A stretch of DNA of 35,322 bases. It comes from Actinomycetota bacterium (GTDB taxonomy: Bacteria > Actinomycetota > Geothermincolia > Fen-727 > JAQUKT01). A program made the position numbers and the translations under genes. Position 1 is the first letter of the stretch, and every line of letters begins with the position of its first letter. The stretch spans positions 1-35,322 of the forward strand of contig JAQUKT010000010.1 of assembly GCA_028718945.1 (NCBI GenBank), written 5' to 3'. This document shows positions 7,737 to 17,262 of this stretch, piece after piece. Below the pieces are notes generated by a model. The model searched no databases. It had not been told where the DNA came from and was given only the letters and a program-made list of their open reading frames with translations.

Positions 7737-10006
7737 CGCCTGCCTTTAGTCTTTATTGAAATTCTACCATTTGAAAGGGATAGTTCTATATCCCCGCAGG
7801 TATCCGTCCTCAATACCTTTGCACCTTTGCTTTCCATCAGGTGTATTCCCGCAAGACTCGGGTGTCCGTATGAATTTCCCTTTTCCACCGAAATGGTACA
7901 GACCCGGGGTTTTGAAGCATCAAGAAGTTCGGGGGTGACAGAATCCGATGCTCCCTGATGAGGAACTTTCAGCACATCGCAGGATAGTTCCGGATGATAA
8001 CCGAGCAGAATTTCCTGCCCTTCGCCTTCTATGTCACCCGTAAGAAGGACACGCACGCCATCTATATACGCAATCATTACCATAGACTGATCATTTAGTT
8101 CATCGGGAACATTGTCAAGACTTTGCGGGGCGTATAGAACCTCAATGGATGTTGACTCAGATACCTTCAAATCATCTCCTTCAAAGGCAAGCACTCTCGG
8201 TATAGATTTTCGGTCCGCCGCCTTCAAAAAATCATGATACAAACCATCAGAAACAATAGTTCCAGGATCGAGAATCTTCCCAACCGGAAACTCCTCCATA
8301 ACCGATAAAAGTCCAGTTATGTGGTCGGCATGAGGGTGACTCAAGACCATGAGGTCTATTCTTGAAACTCCGTACTCCCTCAGTTTCCTTACTATCTTTT
8401 TCCCGTCAGGACCACCATCCACAAGAACAGTCCTTCCGCATTTATCCTGAAGAAAAGAAGAATCCCCTTGCCCGATGTCAAAAACAATCATTCTCCCGGT
8501 TTTCCCCGTAAACCCCACTGGAAAAAGGGGAATCAAAACAAGGGTAATAGAAAGTCCAAATGCTATTAAGATATGAGGAAGAATGTTTCTCCTGGATGAA
8601 TGCCTCAAATGCCTTATCAACAAAACAAGACCAATCGAATAAAGAATTGCTGAAGCAATTCCCGCATAGCGATTGGTGAATGCCATGGGTACTTTCGATA
8701 AAGCCGACGATAACGTTATGACGAATCTCGAAAGAAGCGATGGAATTACTGAAATTGCACTTGCAAGGGGCATCCAGATTAGAGAAAACAAAGCGGTAAT
8801 AAATCCACCAAGAAGTATTGGACCAATGGTTGGAACCACAAATAGATTTGAAATAATCGATATCACAGGAATCGGCTCTCCTCTCATAAGCAGAATGGGT
8901 AAGATGCCAAGTTGCGCGCCAGCAAGAGCAAAGATCGCATTTTTTGAACCTCCACGGTTCCCACTGACCTTGAGAGAAATTATGATTCCCGCGGCAGCCG
9001 CAAAAGAATACTGAAAGCCAGCGTCAAATAATGCAAGAGGGTTCAAAGAAAGTATTGCGAAACCAGCGATTGAAAGACCTATCAGAGAATCGTACTCACG
9101 CCCGATAATCACGCCAAGAAAACAGAGCCCTCCCATAAGTGCAGCCCTTGTCGCGGAAGGTCTGAAATTCGCAAGAACAAGAACGAGCAAGGCAGTTGCA
9201 CCCGCAAAGATATAGCGATTCCTCCTGCCAATGCCAAGAAGAGCTCCAAGTGAAACAATGAGCCCTGAAACCGCGCCAACGTGCAGACCTGAAACTGCGA
9301 CTATATGCGATAGCCCACATACCCTCAAGTTTGAAACTATATCTTCATCTGTCGAGTTGAGCTTTCCAAGTGCCACACCACTCATAAAGCCAGCTATTCT
9401 TTTTCCAAAAACTTTCTCAAATGAACGGGAAAGACCCTCTCTTGCCCGATAGATCATCGAGGAAGTTGAATCAGCTTTAATTCGCGCAATGGATATTTTC
9501 TCGGCGCTCAAGTAAGCAGAAGCACCATGCTCATCGAGCCATCTTCCACTCCTTGATTTTCCGAGCAGTCCTTCAATGACGTAGTACTTACCGGGAATCA
9601 CGTCCTTTCTAACTGCATTTGTAGTCACATATACTTTCTCGGAAGTCTTCCATGTTTTTCCTCTGTAACTGACAGTCCCCACGCTCAGAAAGAACCTGTT
9701 GAAATTGTTTCTTCGCGAGGGTGTCTCCATGCACTTTCCCACAATTTCAGCATGTGCGTGATTTCTCGCAAGATTTGAAACGACTCCGCGCTCAATTGAA
9801 GCCTTAGATAAGCAAACCAAAAGCATCCCGAGAAGAATAAACAACAAAGGAATCACGTAAACAAAAGACTTCTTTTGGGGGAAAAACAATACGACAGTAG
9901 AAATGAAAAGCAAAAGAAATATGAGGATTCCCGCATGAAAATTCCAGCCGAGAGTGATACCGAGCGAAAGACTCCCAAGAAAGGAGAGGTAAATGAATCC
10001 ACGCAA
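7733..10006 (-). CDS. comEC: ComEC/Rec2 DNA-uptake channel protein
   Basis: Inner-membrane channel for single-stranded DNA during natural transformation. In order it has N-terminal membrane helices (about residues 3-70), a DUF4131 soluble loop, the Competence domain with many helices (about 185-500; ISHIVAVSGLHVGAVSG-type segment), and a C-terminal metallo-beta-lactamase domain. That domain has FDIGQGDSSFL, VDGGPDG and the metal ligands HPHADH (about residue 570), all of which are intact, so it could be an active nuclease. The 757-residue length is full. Start TTG at 10006, one base after the comEA stop; its last codons overlap holA. With comEA it suggests at least a past ability for DNA uptake. 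No pilus genes are in the window. Confidence 0.95.
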   Translation of the reverse strand: MRGFIYLSFLGSLSLGITLGWNFHAGILIFLLLFISTVVLFFPQKKSFVYVIPLLFILLGMLLVCLSKASIERGVVSNLARNHAHAEIVGKCMETPSRRNNFNRFFLSVGTVSYRGKTWKTSEKVYVTTNAVRKDVIPGKYYVIEGLLGKSRSGRWLDEHGASAYLSAEKISIARIKADSTSSMIYRAREGLSRSFEKVFGKRIAGFMSGVALGKLNSTDEDIVSNLRVCGLSHIVAVSGLHVGAVSGLIVSLGALLGIGRRNRYIFAGATALLVLVLANFRPSATRAALMGGLCFLGVIIGREYDSLIGLSIAGFAILSLNPLALFDAGFQYSFAAAAGIIISLKVSGNRGGSKNAIFALAGAQLGILPILLMRGEPIPVISIISNLFVVPTIGPILLGGFITALFSLIWMPLASAISVIPSLLSRFVITLSSALSKVPMAFTNRYAGIASAILYSIGLVLLIRHLRHSSRRNILPHILIAFGLSITLVLIPLFPVGFTGKTGRMIVFDIGQGDSSFLQDKCGRTVLVDGGPDGKKIVRKLREYGVSRIDLMVLSHPHADHITGLLSVMEEFPVGKILDPGTIVSDGLYHDFLKAADRKSIPRVLAFEGDDLKVSESTSIEVLYAPQSLDNVPDELNDQSMVMIAYIDGVRVLLTGDIEGEGQEILLGYHPELSCDVLKVPHQGASDSVTPELLDASKPRVCTISVEKGNSYGHPSLAGIHLMESKGAKVLRTDTCGDIELSLSNGRISIKTKGRR

Positions 10007-10007
10007 G

Positions 10008-10646
10008 CTAAATTGTCACCAGACCCTTTATTGAATCCAGTCTTTTCTTTCCGATTCCCTCGACGTTACTAAGTTCCTCAACAGAAGAAAATTGACCGGC
10101 TTTCTCTCTGTACTCGACTATTCTTTTCGAAAGTTCAGGACCAATACCCGGTAGTTTTTCAATCTCCTCAACTCCTGCAGTATTTAGGTTTATAAGGGAA
10201 CCCCCTTCGCTACTTCCGGAAATTTCCGCGGCACCAACCTCTGATGGCTCATTATTTTTTGTAACCATTATTTTTTCACCGTCTTTTAATCTTGCCGCAA
10301 GGTTGAGGCTGTTGAGATTACCTTCAGGCCTGGCGCCTCCTGCAGCCTCAATAGCGTCAGCGACACGGGAGCCTTCATCTATCTGGTACACACCGGGTTT
10401 CATTACCTCGCCCGCCACATGAACAACCAGTTTTCTCTTTGAAATATTTGAAACCTCAACCTTATTCTTGTTTACTTCTATTTCCCTTGGTCTTGAACGA
10501 AAATATGAAAATGCTGCTCCAGCGCCAATCAAAAGCAAAAGAGTAATTATTACGACAATTTGGAATCTCGAAAATTCCTTGCTTTCGCTTCTTATTTTTT
10601 CGATGAGTTTTTCGTATTCCTTGCGAAGTAAATCTTTTGCCTGCAT
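10008..10646 (-). CDS. comEA: ComEA-type DNA receptor with SLBB and helix-hairpin-helix domains
   Basis: Membrane-anchored receptor that binds incoming double-stranded DNA and hands it to ComEC. A short basic cytoplasmic segment is followed by one membrane helix (about residues 33-50, IVVIITLLLLIGAGAAF). Next come a SLBB domain (VVHVAGEVMKPGVYQI, about 76-135) and a C-terminal tandem helix-hairpin-helix with INLNTAGVEEIEKLPGIG and VEGIGKKRLDSIKGLV. I chose the ATG at 10646 (212 residues); an in-frame TTG at 10679 is possible but has no ribosome binding site either. It lies 78 bp after leuS and one base before comEC, on the same strand, so leuS-comEA-comEC-holA may be one transcript. Confidence 0.92.
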   Translation of the reverse strand: MQAKDLLRKEYEKLIEKIRSESKEFSRFQIVVIITLLLLIGAGAAFSYFRSRPREIEVNKNKVEVSNISKRKLVVHVAGEVMKPGVYQIDEGSRVADAIEAAGGARPEGNLNSLNLAARLKDGEKIMVTKNNEPSEVGAAEISGSSEGGSLINLNTAGVEEIEKLPGIGPELSKRIVEYREKAGQFSSVEELSNVEGIGKKRLDSIKGLVTI

Positions 10647-10724
10647 TGCTATAAAAATATAGCACAGCAATACAAGCAAATCAACCCGTGGAAAAAAGAA
10701 TATCGGTCGAGAGATTGAAGTTGA

Positions 10725-13193
10725 TTACACCACTACATTTACCAGTCTATCCGGTATGACAATAACCTTCTTGACCTGTTTGCCCTGGATGCATGATTTC
10801 ACCCGCTCACTTTCAAAGGCTAATTTTTCGAGCTTCTCAGGCGGAGTCCCAACTGGAGTGGTTAACTTATCCCTTACCTTTCCATTCACCTGAACAACAA
10901 GGGTGAATTCTTGAGGCTTTGAAAGTTCCGGGTCATATTCTGGCCACGGAAGCAGGTGAATACTTTCTTCGTGACCAAGCGCGTGCCAGAGTTCCTCCGT
11001 AATGAAGGGGGCGAAAGGAGCCAATAAATTCAAAACAGTCTCAACAGCCTCCCTCAAAGCACCTGCGGGACATGACTCTTCCCCCGTAAGGCGATATATT
11101 TCATTGACAAGTTCCATTATGAAACTAATCGCTGTATTGAAGGCAAATTCCTCAATATCCTCGGTAACCTTCTTGATCGTTGAGTGAGTGAATCTTCTCA
11201 ACGATTCACCATTTGATTCATTCTTCGAATCAAGAGCCTTTATGCTCTCAGAGTACCTTTCGTGGACCATTCTCCAAACTCGGCTCAAGAACCTGTGAGC
11301 GCCCTGAACCCCCTCATCCGTCCAGTCTTTTCCGAGTTCAGGTGGTCCAAGAAATAGAAGGTATAGCCTCAATGTGTCAGCGCCATATTTCTCAATATAC
11401 TCACCCGGGGTAACTACATTCCCCTTTGATTTCGACATTTTTGCCCCATCCCTCGTTATCATCCCCTGGCAAAGCAGGTTCAGAAAAGGTTCTTTGAAAT
11501 CAATCATTCCCATGTCATATATCACTTTCGTGAAGAACCTCGAGTATAAAAGGTGCATTATGGCGTGCTCAATTCCTCCGATATATTGGTCAACCGGCAT
11601 CCAACGCCCCACTTCTTCAACATCAAAAGGAGCGCCTTCCTCATTCGGACTCACATAGCGGAAAAAGTACCATGATGAATCAACAAAAGTATCCATGGTA
11701 TCAGTTTCGCGCCTCGCTTCCGCTCCGCATTTCGGACAATTCGTTTTGAAGAAAGACTCCTCGAGAGGAAGCGGTGATTTCCCACCCTCCGCAAGTTGAA
11801 GTTCCTCGGGAAGTATCACCGGAAGATCTCCTTCTGGAACTGGAACTATGCCGCACGAATCGCAATAAATGATTGGAATCGGTGCTCCCCAGTACCGCTG
11901 TCTTGAAACAAGCCAATCTCTCAGGCGATAATTAACCGCCCTCCTTCCCCATCCATTGCTCTCCAGTAAATCGCATACTGCTTGTTTCCCTTCTTCGCTT
12001 TTCATTCCGGAGAACTGCACGGATTCAATCATGATTCCGGGGTCTTCGTATGCTTTATCCATTTTTCCAGCATCAAGCTTCTCCCCATCCGGCTCAATGA
12101 CAACATGAATAGGCAGTCCATATATTTTCGCAAATTCAAAGTCTCTCTGATCATGGGCAGGAACCGCCATAACTGCTCCTGTTCCATACTCCATGAGAAC
12201 AAAATTAGCAGTCCAGACAGGAACCTTCTCCCCGTTCACGGGATTTATTACGTAATCATTCAGAAAAACTCCATCTTTTTGGGCATCAAGTGCTGTTCGC
12301 TCGATGTGACTCTTTAGGCTCACCCTTTCCCTGAACTTCATTACCTCATCAATGCAACCGTTTTCTCTCGCGATTTTTTCCACAAACGGATGTTCAGGAG
12401 CAAGCAGGAAAAAAGTAACTCCGTATAAGGTGTCTGGCCTTGTTGTGTAGATATTTATCTTCTCGCCCGTTGAAACAAGTTCAAATGAGACCTCCGCTCC
12501 ATAAGATTTACCTATCCAGTTTCGCTGCATCAAAAGGACACGCTCGGGCCAGTTCTCAAGCAGTTTGATATCCTCGAGAAGCCTCTCCGCATATTCGGTT
12601 ATTTTGAAGTACCACTGCTCGAGCCACCTGTTCTCCACAATACTCGAGCATCTCTCACAGGAGCCATCGGGTAATACTTGCTCATTCGCAAGAACTGTTC
12701 CGCAAGACGGGCACCAGTTGACCTGCCCCTTTGCCCTGTACGCAAGCCCCCTCTCAAACATCTTAAGAAAAAACCACTGAGTCCATTTGTAATATTCAGG
12801 ATCGCAAGTTGAAATTTCTCTCGTCCAATCGTAAGCGTATCCAAGCCTTTTCAAATCAGAGCGAATTAGTTCTATGTTTTTTCTCGTCCAGATGGCAGGA
12901 TGAATGCCACTTTGAATCGCCGCATTTTCAGCGGGAAGGCCGAATGCGTCATAACCCATAGGATGAAGAACATTGTAACCCTTCCTTGAATAGTATCTCG
13001 CACAAACATCTCCCAATGTGTAGTTTGTAACATGTCCCATATGAGCAGGACCCGAAGGGTATGGGAACATAACGAGAATATATTTTTTGGGTCTCGTGGG
13101 ATCAGAAGAAGTCCTGTAATAACCCTTAGTTTCCCAAAGTTTTATCCACTTTTCCTCTATGCTTTTATGGTCGTAATCAGGAACCGTCGCCAT
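10725..13193 (-). CDS. leuS: Leucyl-tRNA synthetase
   Basis: Class Ia aminoacyl-tRNA synthetase charging tRNA-Leu. The HIGH-type motif is HMGH at residues 51-54, and KMSKSKGNVV lies near residue 580. Between them is the CP1 editing domain with TTRPDTLYGVTFF and a GTGAVMAVPAHD segment containing the hydrolytic aspartate. Zinc-ribbon cysteines (CPSCG...CERC and CPKCG) and a DWLVSRQRYWG segment are present, and the C-terminal tRNA-binding domain ends with VNGKVRDK. The length of 822 residues fits the bacterial form. ATG start with GGAGG only 2 bp upstream, unusually close. An AT-rich 75-bp leader precedes the upstream TetR gene; I see no T-box there. Confidence 0.97.
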   Translation of the reverse strand: MATVPDYDHKSIEEKWIKLWETKGYYRTSSDPTRPKKYILVMFPYPSGPAHMGHVTNYTLGDVCARYYSRKGYNVLHPMGYDAFGLPAENAAIQSGIHPAIWTRKNIELIRSDLKRLGYAYDWTREISTCDPEYYKWTQWFFLKMFERGLAYRAKGQVNWCPSCGTVLANEQVLPDGSCERCSSIVENRWLEQWYFKITEYAERLLEDIKLLENWPERVLLMQRNWIGKSYGAEVSFELVSTGEKINIYTTRPDTLYGVTFFLLAPEHPFVEKIARENGCIDEVMKFRERVSLKSHIERTALDAQKDGVFLNDYVINPVNGEKVPVWTANFVLMEYGTGAVMAVPAHDQRDFEFAKIYGLPIHVVIEPDGEKLDAGKMDKAYEDPGIMIESVQFSGMKSEEGKQAVCDLLESNGWGRRAVNYRLRDWLVSRQRYWGAPIPIIYCDSCGIVPVPEGDLPVILPEELQLAEGGKSPLPLEESFFKTNCPKCGAEARRETDTMDTFVDSSWYFFRYVSPNEEGAPFDVEEVGRWMPVDQYIGGIEHAIMHLLYSRFFTKVIYDMGMIDFKEPFLNLLCQGMITRDGAKMSKSKGNVVTPGEYIEKYGADTLRLYLLFLGPPELGKDWTDEGVQGAHRFLSRVWRMVHERYSESIKALDSKNESNGESLRRFTHSTIKKVTEDIEEFAFNTAISFIMELVNEIYRLTGEESCPAGALREAVETVLNLLAPFAPFITEELWHALGHEESIHLLPWPEYDPELSKPQEFTLVVQVNGKVRDKLTTPVGTPPEKLEKLAFESERVKSCIQGKQVKKVIVIPDRLVNVVV

Positions 13194-13267
13194 TACCTCC
13201 GTTGAAAATCGGTGTAGATGATAGCATAAGAAATTTTCAATAAAACGACATATTCGAAAAAAATACC

Positions 13268-13870
13268 TTAGAATTGCCTTCTCACAATTCCCTCAATCGC
13301 GAACCTTACAAGCTCATCCGCGACAGATTCAATATCAAGATTCGAATATCCAATCTGAATAATGTCCCTGTATGGAATTTGCAGAAATATCATCGCCATC
13401 GTACGTGCAACAATTCCGGTGTCGATTTGCCTGAATACACCCTGATCTACTCCTCTCTCCAAAACTTTCCTGAAGAGTACTACGAGTTTTCTTTCAAAAT
13501 CATCCCATATTGCAAACATTCCCGGGTCTTGTCCGGAAGCCTGCGAGAAACAAATTGATACCAGTTTCCTGTTTCCAAGAAAAGCACTGTAGAAAAGAAC
13601 AAGACTCCCTCTTATCCTGCCTGCCAAAGCACCGGGCAATACCTGCCCGTCGAGCATGTAATTGCTTGTGCTGCGGTAAAGCGAGTTAAGGAAGTTCTGA
13701 AACAATTCGAGAAGAACCTGCCTTTTGTTGGGAAAATACTTGTAAAACGTAGCACGGGCAACATGCGCCTCATCGAGAATGTCTGAAACTGTAGCCTTCT
13801 GATAACCCTTCTTTTCGAAAACTGTCTTTGATGCCTCAAGAATTCTTACCCTGACTTCCTTCCTTGCCAA
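13268..13870 (-). CDS. TetR/AcrR-family transcriptional regulator
   Basis: One-component repressor. The helix-turn-helix lies at about residues 10-55: ILEASKTVFEKKGYQKATV, SDILDEAHVARATFYKYFPNK. The C-terminal ligand domain is typical in size but has no recognisable ligand signature. I start it at TTG 13870, where GGAGG lies 6 bp upstream, giving 200 residues; upstream codons to 14014 look non-coding. It is divergent from the FAD oxidoreductase gene at 14076, with a small palindrome between them, so it most likely controls that gene and itself. Similar TetR proteins often sense hydrophobic or fatty molecules; this is not shown here. Confidence 0.88.
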   Translation of the reverse strand: MARKEVRVRILEASKTVFEKKGYQKATVSDILDEAHVARATFYKYFPNKRQVLLELFQNFLNSLYRSTSNYMLDGQVLPGALAGRIRGSLVLFYSAFLGNRKLVSICFSQASGQDPGMFAIWDDFERKLVVLFRKVLERGVDQGVFRQIDTGIVARTMAMIFLQIPYRDIIQIGYSNLDIESVADELVRFAIEGIVRRQF

Positions 13871-14026
13871 ATTCAACCTCCGTAAGACTGCAACCGCGAT
13901 AAATATATCATTTGATGCTCTGCTTGGAAAACAGGCGCTTACGCCAGACCAAATCTCCTTTTGATTTGCCGTAGTATCCCTAAGGAAGAACACAAGCACA
14001 GGCAATTGCAACACGAGCGTAGAAAA

Positions 14027-14045
14027 TGATTAAATTAACAAATCA
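14027..14045. promoter_or_regulatory. Candidate TetR operator in divergent promoter region
   Basis: TGATT and AATCA arms flank nine AT-rich bases, an inverted repeat located between the divergent TetR and FAD-oxidoreductase starts. A TAGTAT hexamer (14053-14058) downstream could be the -10 box for the plus-strand gene, which has AAAGGAG 5 bp before its ATG. Short arms make chance occurrence possible. Confidence 0.3.
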
Positions 14046-14075
14046 GTCAAATAGTATCTACACAAAGGAGTAAAG

Positions 14076-15161
14076 ATGGCAAAGGAAAAAGAGGTAGAAA
14101 TATATGGTGCCGGCATGTCAGGGCTAATTGCCGCTATCAATCTTGCAAGGGAGGGATATGAAGTAATTGTGCATGACATGGAGGAAGGATATGGGGGCTC
14201 GGCAATTTACAATCCGTCAACACATGTGACTCCTCTCGACCCGGTCAAGACTTCTGAATATATAGGCATAGACATAACTCCAGTTTTCAAACCACTTGAA
14301 TCCTGTCCTTCTTACTTCCGCAAAACGAAGGTGATGCTTCCGGTTGGCGGTGTCTATGCAGTCGAGAGAGGGTCAAGACCCAAAAGCCTTGATTCTTTGC
14401 TTATGGATGAATGCGGCAAATACAAGAATATTTCATTCGTATGGAAATCGCCGCTCAAGAAAGAAAGCCTTTCCAACCTGCCTAAAAATACAATCATCGC
14501 CTGCGGTCTTAACCCGAAGGCATACGAGATTTTAGGTATTCCATATCTTAAATGGTACGGGTGGATTTCCAGAGGAGAAATCGATATGTCCACCTACGCA
14601 TGGCTCTGGTGGGATGAATGCATGACTGAATATGGCTACTTCTCGTCTGTGAACAAATACTACTTCAATCTGCTTTTCTCGAACAAAGAAGTCAAAAAAC
14701 CCTGCCTCGAGAAATATAAGAATTTTATGGTTCGTAACGAAGGGATTGAACACGAGGAATGGAAATACGTATCCGGTGCTGTTCCACTTGCTTCACCTGA
14801 AAATCCCCGATTGTTCCGGGAAAACGCAATACTCTGCGGAACCATTTCCGGGGCTATGGACCCGATGCTCTGGTTTGGAATCTCAGGCGCTTTAGTAACA
14901 GGAAAAGTTGCAGCAATCGCGGTTTCTGACCGTGATAAGGCTCTTGCCGAATTCAGAAGATTTACTCGTAGATTCCGTGAAAACTACTATCTCAAAAACA
15001 AAATATGGTATAGATTCATTCGCCCGAATGTAGGAATGTTAGAGCGCGTCACAAGAATCGTCGGAACGGAAAGAGTACAGAAAATAGGTAGTCTCCTTCA
15101 AGAGGGTAAGCTTCCAATGAGAAGCGCCATACCCGGTTTTAGCTATCTCGGCTGCAACTAA
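14076..15161 (+). CDS. FAD/NAD(P)-binding oxidoreductase of unknown substrate
   Basis: The N-terminus is a Rossmann dinucleotide fold: EIYGAGMSGLIAAINLAREGYEVIVHD, here cited as GxGxxG at residues 11-16 and an acidic residue after the second strand. A GAMDPMLWFGISGALVTGKVAA segment near residue 270 is the usual second flavin contact of the FAD-dependent oxidoreductase superfamily. It has 361 residues, with no signal peptide and no clear membrane helix. ATG with AAAGGAG upstream. It is divergent from the TetR regulator and convergent, with a 6-bp gap, with the phytoene-desaturase-like gene, which has the same fold. This suggests related lipid or isoprenoid oxidation chemistry, but the substrate cannot be named from sequence. 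Confidence 0.72.
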   Translation: MAKEKEVEIYGAGMSGLIAAINLAREGYEVIVHDMEEGYGGSAIYNPSTHVTPLDPVKTSEYIGIDITPVFKPLESCPSYFRKTKVMLPVGGVYAVERGSRPKSLDSLLMDECGKYKNISFVWKSPLKKESLSNLPKNTIIACGLNPKAYEILGIPYLKWYGWISRGEIDMSTYAWLWWDECMTEYGYFSSVNKYYFNLLFSNKEVKKPCLEKYKNFMVRNEGIEHEEWKYVSGAVPLASPENPRLFRENAILCGTISGAMDPMLWFGISGALVTGKVAAIAVSDRDKALAEFRRFTRRFRENYYLKNKIWYRFIRPNVGMLERVTRIVGTERVQKIGSLLQEGKLPMRSAIPGFSYLGCN

Positions 15162-15167
15162 GCATAG

Positions 15168-16646
15168 TTATTTCTTGAGCTTTTTTTTCGCAAGAGCAAC
15201 TGCCCACAGCGCAGCTCCTGCTGAACCAGCGATCAGCGCTGGCTTCATGAGCTTGATGAAAGGTTCATTTGGTTCGAACTCGATGTTGAGACTGATTTGC
15301 TTCCCTAATTTATCAGCCGCGATGAGTTCAGCGGTTTTATTTGCAGTCCAGATTGCAGCTTCCATCCCACCTGATGAGACATGGGTCTTTGTATAGTCAC
15401 CAGTAATGTAAAAGTTATCATAAGGCGAGCGCTGAAACGGCCTGTGCTCTTCCATGCCGGGATGTGGTCGATAGACTCCCTGTCTTTCCCGCACAACTTT
15501 CCATTTCCTAATACCTGCATCTCTTGCGCTCGGGAATAACTCTTTGATCTGCTCAATTGCAGTGTCGAAAATGACCTGGTCCGGTAACCCCACAATGTGA
15601 TCAGCAGGTGTAAGAACCATTTCGAACATGCTCCCCCCCTTGAATATTTGAGGAAGAACATTAGAAAGGTCAGCATAAGTATTGAATATGCAGTCATTTG
15701 AGAAAAATGTCACATCCACATCTGTGAGTTTCTTATCAAACCAGATTTGAAGAGAAAGTGATGGAGCATGCTGAAAGTGCCACAAATCTCTGAAGTATAA
15801 CAAAGAATAGCATTCATCAGGAAGTATCTTCCTCAGGGAATACGGGCTTATTGCAGAAATATATATATCAGCCTCCTCTTTGTCAGAGTCATTGAGCACA
15901 ATGTTTTTCACTTTCCTATTCTCAATGTTTATTGAAGTCACCGCTTTCTTCAAAGTTGCTTTTCCGCCATGCTCCTTTATGTATCCGAGGCAATTGTCAA
16001 CCCAGATATCACCAAGACCCCCATTCGCAAATCCGACCCTTGCGGTTTGAGCAGAACCCATGACCTTCAATACCCAGTTCAGCATCACCTTGGCTGAAAC
16101 AGCGTAAGAAGGAGTAAAAGTGAGACCATTTATGCCCGGCTCCATCGGCTTCAAGCCATCCAAAAACGCATACTTGTGCACAAATGTTGCCATGCTGATT
16201 TTGTCAAGTTCGTCAACTTTTTCCTTGCTCATAAGAAGTCCTGAACCGAGTGGAATCGCTGCAGAAAGCACTTTCCAGAGGGGAACATTCTTGTAATCCT
16301 TCAACATGTGCGCGTAAGCATACATGGCATGAAACGGTGCCGGAAGGTCAATAAATTTCAAAACGGCTTGCTTGCCACCCGGTTGAGCATAGTAAAACTC
16401 TGTGGGTTTCCAGATTATGTTTTCATATATCCCCATTTTCTTGAAAAACTCGACCAGATTCACATAGTAGGGAAAGAAAACATGAAGGGCATTATCAATC
16501 ATATCTCCATCTTCATCAAGCCACGAACTTGCGCGCCCCCCAAAAATTTCATCTGCCTCGTAAAGAGAAACATCAATACCAAGGTCTAAGAGATTTATTG
16601 CTGTCGCAAGCCCGCTCATTCCACCACCCATTACTATTGCTTTCAT
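15168..16646 (-). CDS. Phytoene desaturase-like FAD-dependent oxidoreductase with C-terminal membrane helix
   Basis: Amine-oxidase/desaturase superfamily flavoprotein. VMGGGMSGLATAINLLDLG near the N-terminus binds the FAD ADP moiety, with the family motif FGGRASSW after it. The C-terminal flavin motif is NFYITGDYTKTHVSSGGMEAAIWTA, read as GDYT...GGMEAA. This arrangement resembles plant/cyanobacterial-type phytoene and zeta-carotene desaturases and squalene-related oxidoreductases. A hydrophobic tail (LIAGSAGAALWAVALAKKKL) ends in lysines, suggesting a membrane anchor. Length 492. ATG with AAGGAGGAGGT 6 bp upstream. No phytoene synthase or other carotenoid gene is in the window, so carotenoid activity is only one possibility. 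Confidence 0.8.
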   Translation of the reverse strand: MKAIVMGGGMSGLATAINLLDLGIDVSLYEADEIFGGRASSWLDEDGDMIDNALHVFFPYYVNLVEFFKKMGIYENIIWKPTEFYYAQPGGKQAVLKFIDLPAPFHAMYAYAHMLKDYKNVPLWKVLSAAIPLGSGLLMSKEKVDELDKISMATFVHKYAFLDGLKPMEPGINGLTFTPSYAVSAKVMLNWVLKVMGSAQTARVGFANGGLGDIWVDNCLGYIKEHGGKATLKKAVTSINIENRKVKNIVLNDSDKEEADIYISAISPYSLRKILPDECYSLLYFRDLWHFQHAPSLSLQIWFDKKLTDVDVTFFSNDCIFNTYADLSNVLPQIFKGGSMFEMVLTPADHIVGLPDQVIFDTAIEQIKELFPSARDAGIRKWKVVRERQGVYRPHPGMEEHRPFQRSPYDNFYITGDYTKTHVSSGGMEAAIWTANKTAELIAADKLGKQISLNIEFEPNEPFIKLMKPALIAGSAGAALWAVALAKKKLKK

Positions 16647-16699
16647 CCAGTGACCTCCTCCTTATCTCAATAACCTCAAATCCAAAATATTCTGTGTAA

Positions 16700-16705
16700 T
16701 ATAAT
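16700..16705 (+). promoter_or_regulatory. Candidate -10 box upstream of the lipoprotein gene
   Basis: A perfect TATAAT lies between the divergent desaturase-like and lipoprotein genes. The corresponding -35 region is poor. Transcription would start near 16712, close to the first ATG (16720). Confidence 0.35.
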
Positions 16706-16752
16706 TAACACGACTTTGAATGAGATACAAGTTTCACTCTCTTGATTTGGAA

Positions 16753-17244
16753 ATGAAAGTACTTGTAGGAAAACTTTTTTTTGCGGTTTTAGTAGCGCTT
16801 ATGGTATGTAATGCTTTTTCCTGCGGGAAAGCGGGAAACAAAACACCAAGAAACGAAAAAACCGAAATCAAGAATACAGTAAGCGAAAAAGGATTCTCTG
16901 TAACGATTTCAATAAAACCATCAAGCATCAAGAAAAACGGAATTCTCACCTTATGCCTTCAAGTTCGTAATAATAATAACAGCATCAAATCTTTCACTCT
17001 CGAAAACGCGCAAATATATGACTTTGTTGCCCGTGATTCCAGTGGCAACAATGTCTGGCAGTGGTCAAAAGGCAGGGCTTTCGCGATGGTTGCCCAACCT
17101 ATTTGTTTTGAACCAAAAGAGAAGAAAATCTATACGGACTACTGGTCTCCAGGAGGATTCCCTTCAGGTGTTTATCGAATTGAAGGCTATTTTTTAGGGC
17201 TCAAAGCTCTGAAACCAGCGGTCAAGGTAAGGATTCAAGAATAA
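16753..17244 (+). CDS. Putative lipoprotein with BsuPI-like domain
   Basis: The N-terminus has lysines, a hydrophobic stretch and a near-lipobox AFSC with cysteine about residue 24, so it is likely a lipid-anchored extracytoplasmic protein. The mature part matches the BsuPI (intracellular proteinase inhibitor) beta-sandwich pattern: LQVRNNNNSIKSFTL, IYDFVARDSSGNNVWQWSKG, then a YRIEG strand. The domain is common in exported bacterial proteins, and protease inhibition need not apply. I prefer the ATG at 16753, which gives a normal signal peptide; the ATG at 16720 would add 11 residues. It is convergent with the arabinofuranosidase gene with an 18-bp gap. Confidence 0.7.
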   Translation: MKVLVGKLFFAVLVALMVCNAFSCGKAGNKTPRNEKTEIKNTVSEKGFSVTISIKPSSIKKNGILTLCLQVRNNNNSIKSFTLENAQIYDFVARDSSGNNVWQWSKGRAFAMVAQPICFEPKEKKIYTDYWSPGGFPSGVYRIEGYFLGLKALKPAVKVRIQE

Positions 17245-17262
17245 ATATTTCCCTGTTCCAAG

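Noticed and set aside
13194-13267. T-box leader upstream of leuS
   Set aside because: The spacer is only about 75 bp, too short for a T-box, and lacks its conserved core.
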